From Ephydatia muelleri (lineage: Eukaryota > Porifera > Demospongiae > Spongillida > Spongillidae), in the NCBI GenBank assembly GCA_013339895.1, contig JABACO010000010.1:9445859-9509858 (forward strand): a stretch of 64,000 nucleotides of DNA. Direction: 5' to 3'. A program made the translations under genes and the position numbers. The notes under the pieces were generated by a model. The model was not told the DNA's origin, made no database searches, and saw only the letters and a program-made list of their open reading frames with translations. How positions within the stretch are numbered: position 1 is the stretch's first letter; every line of letters begins with the position of its first letter. Positions 44,392 through 55,683 of the stretch are shown piece by piece.

Positions 44392-47306
44392 CTATGGGGG
44401 CATCACTGCTGGAATACACAAATATAGGCAGAAATTCAACAACTGTAAATGACAAGATACAGTTGGTGCATGTGTATGTTTTTTGATTTTTCCGCAAACA
44501 GCACTGAGCTAATAAGACATGGAGGTTGTACTAGTGGCCATGCATATGCTAAAAAACCCTGACCTCCTGAATGAGGCCATTGTCTGTGCAGCCAAACTGT
44601 CTGCACCAGTGTGTTGTTTCACTAGTACAACACTAGTGAGATCTATATCAACCAGTGGCTTCATGATTGACCAGTAGGAGAATACCCTCATTTGCTAATC
44701 CACCACTTGTAAAACCTTTTTGCTGTTATCAAGAATCTGATTAAAGAACGAAAAAGGCGCCTTGCCTGGCAGGGCAGATTGGAACTGGCGACTTCCAGAA
44801 TTAATTTGAGTGGCCATAAGACCCTTCCCTTAATTCCATTACTTGCACATACATTTTCCTCATAAAACCCACTATCTGTCTCAAAATGTAACTTATCCCC
44901 ACAACTGCGGGAGTGACAGGCAAACGCGTGTCCCAATTGCGCTGCAGGCTTACCCTCCAAGGCAAAAGTCTTTAAGAGAGCGAAATAACGCACACGCCTG
45001 CTTTTTTGTTGCTGTTTTTTTTTGTTGTTTTTTTTTGTCGAGGAGGGAGCCTATGCTGTTTTCTAGTCGTTAGATATTAAGGGCTGTGAACGCTTGACAC
45101 TAACTGGCAAAATAGGCGTGTATCGTGCGTGGTATAAGTAGTGTGTTCTTCACAACAGTTGGCAACTTCTCCCTCCCCCCAAAATCAAAGTTTGCGTATT
45201 GTGCAGGGCAGTCCTTGTTTTGCTTTACCTTCTTGTTGGAGACTGTAAAGAGCAACTACCCACACATGAGATGCTCTATCATCCCCACATGACGTGCTCT
45301 ATCATCCCCACATGAGGTGCTCTATCATCCCCACATGACGTGCTCTATCATCCCCACATGAGGTGATCTATCATCCCCACATGACGTGCTCTATCATCCC
45401 CACATGACGTGCTCTATCATCCCCACATGAGGTGCTCTATCATCCCCACATGAGGTGCTCTATCATCCCCACATGACGTACTCTATCATCCCCACATGAC
45501 GTGCTCTATCATCCCCACATGACGTGCTCTATCATCCCCACATGACGTGCTCTATCATCCCCACATGAGGTGCTCTATCATCCCCACATGCACTGGAACC
45601 AATACCATGTCCCTACTACATCGGTATAAAGATTATTCTGGGGTCCCCAGATCTGTAACAAACCCTGTGCCATTCCTTCATTCACCTTCATCTACTCCTT
45701 AATTGCAACTACACCTTTCTCAAGCTGTACTACCCCCCCCCCCCCCCCCCCCCTCCCTCCCCTACCCTTTAAGCAGTCCTCATGCCATAAAGCAAACTAA
45801 TGATAGTGATCTGAACCTTGTAGCAACATGAGGACAGATCTCCAACCACAGCTTGCCTTGCTGGCTGGTGTCCATTGGAATCAGTGTAGCCCAGCTGCCT
45901 GCACACAGAGTCTGCCTCAGCCTTGGTGAAGTTGTCAGCACACACTGCTCCCCACTGCCCCTTGAGGTAGACCAGAAGCTCCCCAGCAGACTGGGAGGGT
46001 CCAATGAGACGCACGTAGCCTTCAAATGGGTTCTGCCATATCTGTGTTGAATCTAGAAGCAAGATTAAACAAATTATCAAAATCGAAGAATAGACTTTGA
46101 CATTAAAAATATTGTTGTACCAAAAAAACTTCGTTTAATGAAACAGTTTCCACAGATCCAATCAGTTTCAATCACCTTTATACTTCCATTAAAAAAAGTT
46201 AGACTTGTACTGATATAAACTATTCTCTTCCAACATGTTTGCCTGCTTTAACCTTTAAAGTCGTTCCCAGCACTAATGCTGATTATGTCCTATCACATGA
46301 CCCTCACATGACCCTATACTTACTGCACTGGATGAATACATCGTGCCTGTGGTCACAGTAGTCGCACGGAGACTGACTCCACTGGCAGCGAAGCACGTGC
46401 AGCTCATCACCAGCGCAGTGCGGGCCGGCCAACCACACCGGCCCCCTAGCACAGGGGAATGATCCATGTGGTAGTTAGACGCAAGATAACGCTTTCTCGG
46501 TATTTTGATAGACTCGTACATGTACATGTTATCTACAATTGTGGCAACCCATTAGGGCTGTCCCAGATTTTCTTAATGCATTGTGGGCTGTCTAAACATT
46601 CTGCCGTCACTATTATCTCAGTCAGAACATGCACTCTAAAGGTCGTCTCCAGGGCACTGTAGGAGGAGGATGTGTAGTGAGGCGTAAGGGATTTCAAAGT
46701 GAGAAAATATAGACAGGACCGGGGTGGAGATGGAAGAGCGAGTCATGCACAGCCGCCATGCAATCGCCATTGGAAATTTGAAAACCACCACCACTGAAAA
46801 AGCAGTACTAATCTATGATCACATGCATATCCTCACACAAGACGCAATACACTTAACTGAGAACTAACGAGGTACCATGACTCAGATCGGACGCGGGCGC
46901 GGGAAACGAGCATGTTAACGAGCGCGGCAATAAAGGACGCGCATACACATAGCGGGCATCATGCGTGCATGCGGAGTGTTGGTACATACGTGCTGTTGAC
47001 GGTGGAAACCCTGAAGTTCACGGCTCCCGAGTAGCCTAATTGATGACAAGCCACATCTGCAGCCCCCTTGCTGAAGTTGGCGTAACTGATAGTGCCCCAC
47101 TGGCCTGACAGATATATCTTCAGAACCTTGTCTGAAGTGGAACTGTCTCCGTCGAGTTTGAGATCTCCTGTGTTTAGCGCTTGGGCGACTACACGCGTCG
47201 TTCAACAGAGCATAGAATACATAAACGTGAAGCCATATTGAATGAAGAACTGCTTACCTGAACTGTACAGAATGCATATGTATGTTATGAAGAGCACATG
47301 TGCCAT
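43448..47306 (-). CDS. SRCR-domain single-pass membrane receptor, about 7 exons
   Basis: Scavenger receptor cysteine-rich domains bind ligands at the cell surface; this protein looks like a small type I receptor. Exons: 47306-47258 (signal peptide MAHVLFITYICILYSS), 47188-46990 and 46445-46324 (SRCR 1: SGQWGTISYANF, CHQLGYSG, then GPVWLAGPHC to FIQC), 46052 to about 45817 and about 44165-44032 (SRCR 2: KGQWGAVCADNF, VCRQLGY, IWLKNLDC), 43935-43698 (Ser/Thr/Pro-rich stalk), 43643-43448 (rest of stalk, transmembrane helix GAIAGIVVGSILGLLAIVLI, short basic tail ending GYKQV). Exons 1-3 and 5-7 agree in phase. The join between the two halves of SRCR 2 does not: the obvious donor after CCYK is phase 0 while the next exon needs phase 1 or 2, so a different donor or an extra small exon is likely. 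The first cysteine of SRCR 1 is absent (ISYANF where VC is usual). Confidence 0.82.
43947..43985. repeat. (AC)n microsatellite
   Basis: In the intron between the last two halves of the SRCR gene, 11 bp from the 43935 acceptor. Confidence 0.9.
44342..44392. repeat. (AC)n microsatellite
   Basis: About 50 bp in SRCR intron 4. Confidence 0.9.
45262..45590. repeat. 23-bp minisatellite, 14 copies
   Basis: CATGACGTGCTCTATCATCC plus CCA, with GACGT/GAGGT alternation between units. SRCR intron 4. Confidence 0.9.
45733..45753 (+). repeat. C21 homopolymer
   Basis: 21 C residues, 64 bp from the SRCR exon 4 end. Confidence 0.9.
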
Positions 47307-47412
47307 GGTTGTGTGGAGGATTCTGACTATTTAGACTGCAGATTTTAGAACTTGCACGCTGTTATAAACGTGCCAATTAACGCAATGATGTTGATGATAT
47401 GCTGTACGGCAT

Positions 47413-47454
47413 GCATGCGCGTGACGCATCTACGCATGCGCGTGACGCATCTAC
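47413..47454. promoter_or_regulatory. Two tandem 21-bp GC-rich units upstream of the SRCR gene start
   Basis: A 21-bp unit containing GCATGCGC and TGACGCAT occurs twice in a row, 107-148 bp upstream of the SRCR start codon. NRF1-like and CRE-like half sites are visible. The promoter role is inferred from position only. Confidence 0.35.
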
Positions 47455-47730
47455 GCATGTCTGGAGAGGCGGGAGTTGTGCGCAGAGCGAGGCGATGAGA
47501 TAAGAGAATTCCAAATGTCTTTTGTGCTTTTGTGGAACAGCTGTGTACGCGATGCCACACTGTAAGCCGCTGTACAGCATTTCAGAATCACGTGATTCAG
47601 TTGCAATGATTCTGCACAGTTCAGTTATGAATCGGTGATAAGAAACGTTACATACACTACAGTTTCGCTCCAAAAACTTCGAAGCAAGCCCAGTCAAGGC
47701 TCGGACCGAAATGATGATCAATCGCACGTT

Positions 47731-48493
47731 AGTCTCGGTCCCAGACCCAAGGACGCAGCTGCGCGATGGATTACATCACCGCTACGCGTCGTGAAACTGG
47801 AATTCCTGCGTGCCAATCAAATTGCAGCGATGCACTAATTGCTTACTGCATGCCCGTAAGAGTACTACCGATTACGTCACCCAAAGGTATGTCGTACACA
47901 TACATCATGTTTAAGAATTCATGCATATGGCAGATACATGATTCTGTGGCAATACACTTAGTGGTCATAACTGCTGACAATTTGAATGCATGTATTTATC
48001 TCCTTTACTTCTGTGGCTTCTCCCGTATGACTAAGGGAGTATGAAGTAGTCTCAGTGCCCAGACCTTAATTCACAGCACCGGATGTATTACATCACCGGT
48101 ACGTATTTTCACGTACTGGTGATGTAATACATCCGGTGCTGCGATATAAGGTCTGGGCACTTGAGACTAAGGCTATTTTGAATGCCTTTTGCAAGACTCA
48201 CTCATTGTTCGCAGCTGTTATTGATGTTAGTCAATAGTGCAGTTGCATTGCTGGCTAATGTATTATCTATCATGTGTGCAAATATTTACTTTTCTGTTTC
48301 AGAGCTCCAACCATAGCGTCCTTCTATTAGGATGATCCAGGTATGAGGAGATTGCAAACTTATCAGGGAACGAGGACAGGAAAGAGGATGTGGCCAAGGC
48401 GATGGAGGACGGGACGATATCTCCTATTCTACTGAGACTGTAAACAGCAATGCTTGTGGTGTATGCTAGTTTAAGGTCTGGGAACGAGACTTT
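47731..48493. mobile_element. Larger family-C element with AGTCTCG terminal repeats
   Basis: Begins AGTCTCGGTCCCAGACC and ends GGTCTGGGAACGAGACT, its near-exact complement, 763 bp apart. The left end continues with the GATGGATTACATCACCGC segment of family C; the hairpin copy 48045-48168 sits inside. Could also be two unrelated half copies. Confidence 0.6.
48045..48168. mobile_element. Hairpin MITE (family C), copy 2, nested
   Basis: Arms AGTCTCAGTGCCCAGACC ... GATGTATTACATCACC with their complements. Diverged from copy 1 but clearly the same plan. It lies inside the larger element 47731-48493. Confidence 0.8.
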
Positions 48494-48567
48494 TGCACAG
48501 CTTCCATGATACTGTATGTCCTTTGCGTGACAATTGTATGAACAAAAATCCATGAAACAAGTAACTA

Positions 48568-48832
48568 AAAACATTCTCAATGAGAAAGTTGGTGGTACAT
48601 AGGATTTGAAGGCTATAGTCGTGTAAAAAGCAAGGAAACAAGGGTCTAACAATAAGGGATAATGTAATAGTCCTATATTTAGCACTTTTGGCAGGATATT
48701 ATGTTATTAGTGTGCTAAATATAGGACTATTACATTTTCACTTATTGTTAGACCCTTGTTTCCTTGCTTTTTACACCACTATTGCCTTCAAATCCTATAT
48801 ACCACCGTGCAACTTTCTCATAGAAAATGTTT
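48568..48832. mobile_element. Hairpin element (family D)
   Basis: Arms of about 120 bp (AACAAGGGTCTAACAATAAG, GTCCTATATTTAGCAC and complements) around a centre at 48700. The same short peptide can be read from both strands, as expected of a palindrome. Confidence 0.85.
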
Positions 48833-49286
48833 TTAATCTATTTAACCGTGATGGAGATGTGTGCTGTGAATGTACAGATCTCTGGTCTGGGTGGACTCGA
48901 ATAAAGAAAGGATTAAATTCAGAACTTAAACTCAGAAGATAAAGGAACATATAAGATGGATAGAAGCTTAGAGTTCGCGGTATGTAGGTGCACGGGCAAT
49001 AAATTCCACAGCTTCTTCAGTAATGGATGGAAGAGAATACTCTAAAGAAGTGGGGAGAGCAACAGAACTGGCAAGATGGCATATATAATTTTTAAGTTGC
49101 TCCGCCACACAAGTGGATAGGGTAGCCTTCCCTATGAATTGCGATACTTGACGCGAGATAGATCAACAAATCATGACATTAGCATATCAACTTATTGTAT
49201 TGCTCATGTGATTAGGTACCGCGTGTGCGCTGTTCCAAGTGCTGTAGTTTGTGCGATACGTGTGTTGGTCTGACATGAGGGGTCAG

Positions 49287-49306
49287 CCCCCCCCCCCCCC
49301 CCCCCC
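49287..49306 (+). repeat. C20 homopolymer
   Basis: 20 C residues in the spacer downstream of the saposin gene. Confidence 0.9.
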
Positions 49307-49512
49307 TCGAAGTGAGGTTTAACATTGTCCCTCTCAGCTCTCTGCTTCTGATTCCAACGTTATACATGATCTTGACGTGAGGTTATATCACATTAAACAA
49401 AATGAAACTAATACAACATCGCCATACACAGTGACCAAACTCGAGTTAGCTAGAAGCACAGAGGAGAAGAACAAGCAAAAGGACTACATCAGCCATCATG
49501 GAGGATGCTTTT

Positions 49513-52500
49513 TCAGTGCTTGGCTGGAATGAGCATCTAAAAACAACAAAGATGGTGGACATTTTAGAATATGAACACACACCATGCTTTCTTTGATAGC
49601 ATAAAGAAAAAGGTGTAACTTCTTCCCACCAATCTTTGTTCCATAGCGAATATTGAGGTGTGACCTCAAATAGAAGTTTGGCACATGATCAAACTGAGGC
49701 CTTTTATCACACATTCATTACTTATTGAGGAGAGTTAAAATAATAACTACAGTTCAGATAAAAGGATTGTGCAATTATTAATGCTAGTTATGCGGAGAAA
49801 TAAGCAGGTGGGAATGAAGCAATGAGAATCCATTGTAAATACCTTCCCAATATGCCATATAGACACACACACCCCCATGCACTCTAACCTTCAGTTCCTT
49901 AGCCTTTGTCTTCAGTGCACTGCACAACCCAATCTCTGTGCACACTGTGGCAGGGTCCTGCAAAGCCAGCACATTCAACCCACTGAAAGTTGGTGAACAC
50001 TACAGGTCATACCGTCTCCTTAATCAAGAGAGCCCAGATGGCAGGGAAGTAGGTATCCACCAAGCCAGTGCACTGCAATTAGAATTAGAATACAAAACAA
50101 AGCCTCATCAATGATTTCACAAGTACCCATTTAGTACAGATGGGATATGATCAGATAATTAATGCACAGTTGATCAAAACAATGCCACATCTATCATAAA
50201 CAGCTCAAATAATCATTGTCCAATCAACAGCTCAACAGCAGTTCCTCATCACTCATAGGCCTCATCTGTTTCTTCAACACATATGTTGATCATCATTCTA
50301 CAGCCATTACCTCACACATCCATTGGAAATAACCCACCCTCGTATAAATCTACCCTCATATAAATCTACCCTCGTATAAATCTACCCTCGTATAAATCTA
50401 TCCTCGTATAAATCTACCCTCGTATAAATCTATCCTCGTATAAATCTACCCTCGTATAAATCTATCCTCACCTCATATAAATCTATTCTCATATAAATCT
50501 ACTCTCATATGAATTTACCCTCGTATAAATCTATCCTCGTATAAATCTACCATGTGACCACTTCACAGACTAAACATTTTGCCCATTCCAGACCACTTAC
50601 CAGACTAGCAATAGGTCCAAGATCATTACACAAGTTCTCAAGTGCTGCCAGAGCTTCTTGCTGACAGGGGACATAAGAGACAGTGACACAGGCATTAAAG
50701 ACCACACCCTCTCCCCCTCCCACCTCGGTCGCATTGTTCTCAACGTAACTGTCCGCAATCTTCACAATGGCTTCACAGATGGTGCACTCCAGAGCTCCAT
50801 CCACCTTCCCTTCCTTTGGCTGGGGATGAGAAACCTGCAGTCAGATATTCAACTAAGTTATAACTGCATGATGTTTGGGGCACCATTTGGTACGGGAATG
50901 ATTGTTTTCATGGAGGGGCTGGAGAATACACGAGATTGGGAGGAAGAGCCCATGGTGGTTCAGGACAAGGCAGCAAGGTCTGTACCCCTTCCCACCAATC
51001 TTTGTTCCATAGCGAATATTGAGGTGTGACCTCAAATAGAAGTTTGGCACATGATCAAACTGAGGCCTTTTATCACACATTCATTACTTATTGAGGAGAG
51101 TTAAAATAATAACTACAGTTCAGATAAAAGGATTGTGCAATTATTAATGCTAGTTATGCTGAGAAATAAGCAGGTGGGAATGAAGCAATGAGAATCCATT
51201 GTAAATGCCTTCCCAATATGCCATATAGGTACAGAGACACACACACATTGATATCCCATGTGCTCTAACCTTCAGTTCCTTAGCCTTTGTCTTCAGTGCA
51301 CTGCACAGCCCAATCTCTGTGCACACTGTGGTGGGGTCCTGCAAAGCCAGCACATTCAACCCACTGAAAGTCAGAGGACACTACAGGTCATACCGTCTCC
51401 TGAATCAAGAGATTCCAGATGGCAGGGAAGTAGGTATCCACCAAGCCAGTGCACTGCAATTAGAATACAAAATAAAACCTCATCAATGATTTCACAAGTA
51501 CCCATTTAGTACAGATAGGATATGATCAGTTGATCAAAACAATGCCACATCTATCATAAACAGCTCAAATAATCATTGTCCAATCAACAGCTCAACAGCA
51601 GTTCCTCATCACTCATCTGTTTCTTCAACACATATGTTGATCATCATTCTGCAGCCATTACCTCACACATCCATTGGAAATAACCCACCCTCGTATAAAT
51701 CTACCCTCGTATAAATCTACCCTCATATAAATCTACCCTCATATAAATCTACCCTCATATAAATCTACCCTCATATAAATCTACCCTCATATAAATCTAC
51801 CCTCATATATATCTACCCTCATATAAATCTACCCTCGTATAAATCTACTCTCATATAAATCTACCTTCGTATAAATCTACCATGTGACCACTTCACAGGC
51901 TAAACATTTTGCCCATTCCAGACCACTTACCAGACTAGCAATAGGTCCAAGACTGTTGCACAAGTTCTCAAGTGCTGCCAGAGCTTCTTGCTGAAAGGGG
52001 ACATAAGAGACAGTGACACAGGCATTAAAGACCACACCCACTCCCTCTCCCACCTCGGTCGCATTGTTCTCAACGTAACTGTCTGCAAGCTTCACAATGG
52101 CTTCACAGATGGTGCACTCCAGAGCTCCATCCACCTTCCCTTCCTTTGGCTGGGGATGAGAAACCTGCAGTCAGATATTCAACTAAGTTATAACTGCATG
52201 ATGTTTGGGGCACCATTTGGTACGGGAATGATTGTTTTCATGGAGGGGCTGGAGAATACACGAGATTGGGAGGAAGAGCCCATGGTGGTTCAGGACAAGG
52301 CAACAAGGTCTGTACCCCTTCCCACCAATCTTTGTTCCATAGCGAATATTGAGGTGTGACCTCAAATAGAAGTTTGGCACATGATCAAACTGAGGCCTTT
52401 TATCACACATTCATTACTTATTGAGGAGAGTTAAAATAATAACTACAGTTCAGATAAAAGGATTGTGCAATTATTAATGCTAGTTATGCGGAGAAATAAG

Positions 52501-55270
52501 CAGGTGGGAATGAAGCAATGAGAATCCATTGTAAATACCTTCCCAATATGCCATATAGACACACACACCCCCATGCACTCTAACCTTCAGTTCCTTAGCC
52601 TTTGTCTTCAGTGCACTGCACAACCCAATCTCTGTGCACACTGTGGCAGGGTCCTGCAAAGCCAGCACATTCAACCCACTGAAAGTTGGTGAACACTACA
52701 GGTCATACCGTCTCCTTAATCAAGAGATTCCAGATGGCAGGGAAGTAGGTATCCACCAAGCCAGTGCACTGCAATTAGAATACCTTTGACATCAGGAATT
52801 TGCAACCAAACATATATACACGCATGCTCTGATAACACTGGACAATTAACACACGCTGGATCACAGTCCAACCAACAAATGCACTACACATTGTAAACAG
52901 CTCAACATATAATCATACCGTCAACTACGCAAGTCGAGAAGCTTCCTCCATAACCTTGACCCTACTACACCTCATATAATGGCCTTCATGCACAACGTAA
53001 CCGATTATATGCGGAAGACATAGCTCTGGCCGTATAACATGTACTCCACGACATTGCCAGTGGTTATGCGTATAGACGGCTGTAAACGAGTGATTGTTAC
53101 CAACAGGGTCTGTGCGAAGTTAAATAGCTATATCTTACAGTTGTCATGTAGGGGAGGGGATGCAGCGCATGATAAGGTCTTCGAACCTGACACTGCACAC
53201 TCAGAGCACATACATGCATGGCTACCAACACCTCACTACATACACTCAGTGTACTGCTACACGCTACCAGCTACACACATAACTACGTACACATGCATGT
53301 GTAGCTCAATCAGAGACCATACTAATGATCATCTCTAGCTCAAAAGTGATGACGCAGATCACAAGATCACCAAAAAAAGTCTAAATTCTCTATGAAATCT
53401 TCCATGCCATGCGGTACAGTACGGACATATTCTGATACCATATGGGCATGAAAAATGATAATATTACAAATTGGTTAAATGGATCACATACTAAAATTTC
53501 CTTGTTTTCCCTTGGAGTTCATTGACACTGGTGACAACGTGATTAAAACTAGTTTACTTCCCCTGATGTTTCATTTATACTAAAGTACATATTTATTTAG
53601 TTCTCTGCTTAATATCTCACGAGGTACTATTTTAACCTGCAGATCAAATTAGTGGGTACTAGAGCTAGTTTCACCTTGGCAAGCATGCGTCAAAGTCTGA
53701 TTGGCCTTTCGTTATGCGACACAGGATAAATGGTTCTCTATCAGCAAAAAAGGTAAATGAACGTGGTCCCCAAACTGCAAAGATCATTGATCTCCTGGGT
53801 TAGATTGAGCATCATGATCTCCTGGGTTAGATTGAGCATCATGATCTCCTGGGTTAGATTGAGCATCATGATCTCCTGGGTTAGATTGAGCATCATGATC
53901 TCCTGGGTTAGATTGAGCATCATGATCTCCTGGGTTAGATTGAGTATCATATGCAAATAGACTACTGCAAATTAACATTTGCCACCAACCCCTCGTAATG
54001 CCACCAACCCCTCGTAATGCCACCAACCCCTCGTAATGCCACCAACCCCTCGTAATGCATCTCCCGTTTTCAAGGTTTAGATTTGGATTTCAAGAGGGCA
54101 TAGGCCGCATGTATTAGTGCATTATCGAAAATGATCAAAAAAGGGACTAAAATATGAAGTCAGTTCCTTGAATGCACAAGCCAAACAAAATATTCTCTAA
54201 CCATTACCTCAAATCTACCCTTGTTACCACCTGCATTATATCATTGCCCAAATGCCCACCCCAAAACAACTAAACCAAACAACAGACCACTTACCAGACT
54301 AGCAATAGGTCCAAGATCATTACACAAGTTCTCAAGTGCTGCCAGAGCTTCTTGCTGACAGGGGACATAAGAGACAGTGACACAGGCATTAAAGACCACA
54401 CCCTCTCCCCCTCCCACCTCGGTCGCATTGTTCTCAACGTAACTGTCCACAATCTTCACAATGGCTTCACAGATGGTACACTCCAGAGCTCCATCCACCT
54501 TCGCGCGGGGATCACTCCTCAAGGGAACCTGCGTAGCACACGCGCACGTGATAAAGTGGGGGTGGAGGGTGTGTGTTTCACCTTCCAGACGGAGGCGTGG
54601 CAATACTGGACCTGGTCACAGCTCTTGGCGTTCGACAAGCTGTGGCACCAAAACTCGGGCCCTTTCTTACAGTCTGGGTTGGCAATTGGGTTCGCAAAAG
54701 CTGTTCAAGTGTTTGCGCGTGCGTGGAAGGAGGTACTCACAATTTAGTAAGTCATTATATTATCGTTATTAATGCTTATCGTGTATTGATGTTTATCATT
54801 ATTGGTGTTTATCGCATCACATGACGATTAGGTAAACATCCATATAAGGAGCGTCACGCGCACGTTCCAGACGAGTATACGTGACCCCCCCTCCCCCCCC
54901 CCCCCACCCCCAACCCCCCTAGCTGCTCCACCGAGCCCTCTTTAAACAAAAGCACTTTAAAAATCTGTTCGGAGCATGTAGAGTACAACATAATTACAAT
55001 TAATAAACAGCGAATCAGGGTGCTACTGCTGCTAAGCGATAGGGACTACCCGTGGTTCAGAGGCCATGCACGAGCAAAAGGCTTAACACGCATGCATCCA
55101 CTACGTGCGTCCACAACGCAAACAGAAATTGCTTTTGACGAACGTACATGCGATAATCAAACGCCCACCAGACGCCGTATTCTCAGTTTGCAAATGCAAA
55201 AAGGCACGCCACACGCAAACTTACCGAGACACAAGCAGCTAAGCACAACTGCTAGCACCTTCGTCATCAT
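49513..55270 (-). CDS. PSAP: Prosaposin-like precursor: signal peptide, SapA, three SapB domains
   Basis: Saposins are lysosomal lipid-binding proteins cut from a secreted precursor; they present sphingolipids to hydrolases. Exons: 55270-55225 (signal peptide MMTKVLAVVLSCLCL), 54700-54582 (SapA: GPEFWCHSLSNAKSC, QYCHASVW), then three four-exon SapB modules of 300 nt each: 54528-54418, 54354-54295, 52768-52709, 52653-52585; 52164-52054, 51990-51931, 51453-51394, 51338-51270; 50834-50724, 50660-50601, 50072-50013, 49957-49889. A short last exon 49536-49513 (MLIPAKH, stop) is less sure. Total about 362 aa, all phases consistent. Each SapB has six cysteines in family spacing (CTIC, NLC, C, VC, LC) and a conserved NNAT glycosylation site. 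Introns of 63 nt and 55 nt interrupt each module at the same points. Vertebrate prosaposin has four SapB and a second SapA; neither is seen here. Modules 2 and 3 lie in near-identical tandem DNA. Confidence 0.9.
50335..50550. repeat. 16-bp minisatellite in saposin intron
   Basis: CCCTCGTATAAATCTA units; sits in the intron between exons 50660-50601 and 50072-50013. Confidence 0.9.
51687..51882. repeat. 16-bp minisatellite in the paralogous saposin intron
   Basis: Same CCCTCATATAAATCTA unit at the matching place of the neighbouring duplicated unit, with a different mix of variants. Confidence 0.9.
53788..53946. repeat. 27-bp minisatellite, 6 copies
   Basis: GATCTCCTGGGTTAGATTGA plus GCATCAT; saposin intron unique to module 1. 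Confidence 0.9.
53983..54060. repeat. 19-bp minisatellite, 4 copies
   Basis: CACCAACCCCTCGTAATGC. Confidence 0.9.
54885..54920. repeat. C-rich run in saposin intron 1
   Basis: CCCCCCCTCCCCCCCCCCCC-type sequence. Confidence 0.85.
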
Positions 55271-55683
55271 CGTGAACGTGAATGCAAGCGGGTTGAATGA
55301 GAAATCGGTAGAGGATATTACGTGATATTACTGAACACGCATGCGCACTAGTTCACTCGTTACTAACGATGCACTCCTTTTTGAAAAGCAACGTAAAAAT
55401 CAACACAGATGAGCTAAGCAGGCAAAATATCAAGCGAGAAATAAGATGCTTCGATGTGATATTTTGTCAATTATCCATCCTTTCACATCAACAGTTGACT
55501 CAAGTTACCAAAAGTGCATTTTTCTCTGAATACATCACGTTAATGTTCTTGACCAAAACAAAGAAGGCAATACAAGGACAAAAAGTAGCAAACAACAACA
55601 AGTTACAACGAAAAAAAACAGCACACTGAAAGGAAGTCAGAAGATGCATTCAACACCTTGCCACCTTCTTCAAAATGGCCCCT

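Larger units (their letters stand above)
49616..52795 (-). repeat. Tandem duplication of saposin exon units (period about 1.33-1.38 kb)
   Basis: A block beginning CTTCCCACCAATCTTTG at about 49616, 50985 and 52315 starts three homologous units. Units at 49616-50984 and 50985-52314 are almost the same in exons and introns. The third keeps homology to about 52795 and again at 54290-54500, with a unique intron between. Near-identical introns indicate recent duplication or gene conversion. Confidence 0.9.

Noticed and set aside
50853-51080. 75-codon ORF (MCDKRPQFDHVPNFY) repeated at 52183 and 49496
   Set aside because: Conserved between units only because the whole saposin unit is duplicated; it lies in the intron between the KELK exon and the next VSHPQPK exon and does not resemble a saposin segment.
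53741-53960. ORFs MILNLTQEIM-type on both strands
   Set aside because: 27-bp tandem repeat in a saposin intron.
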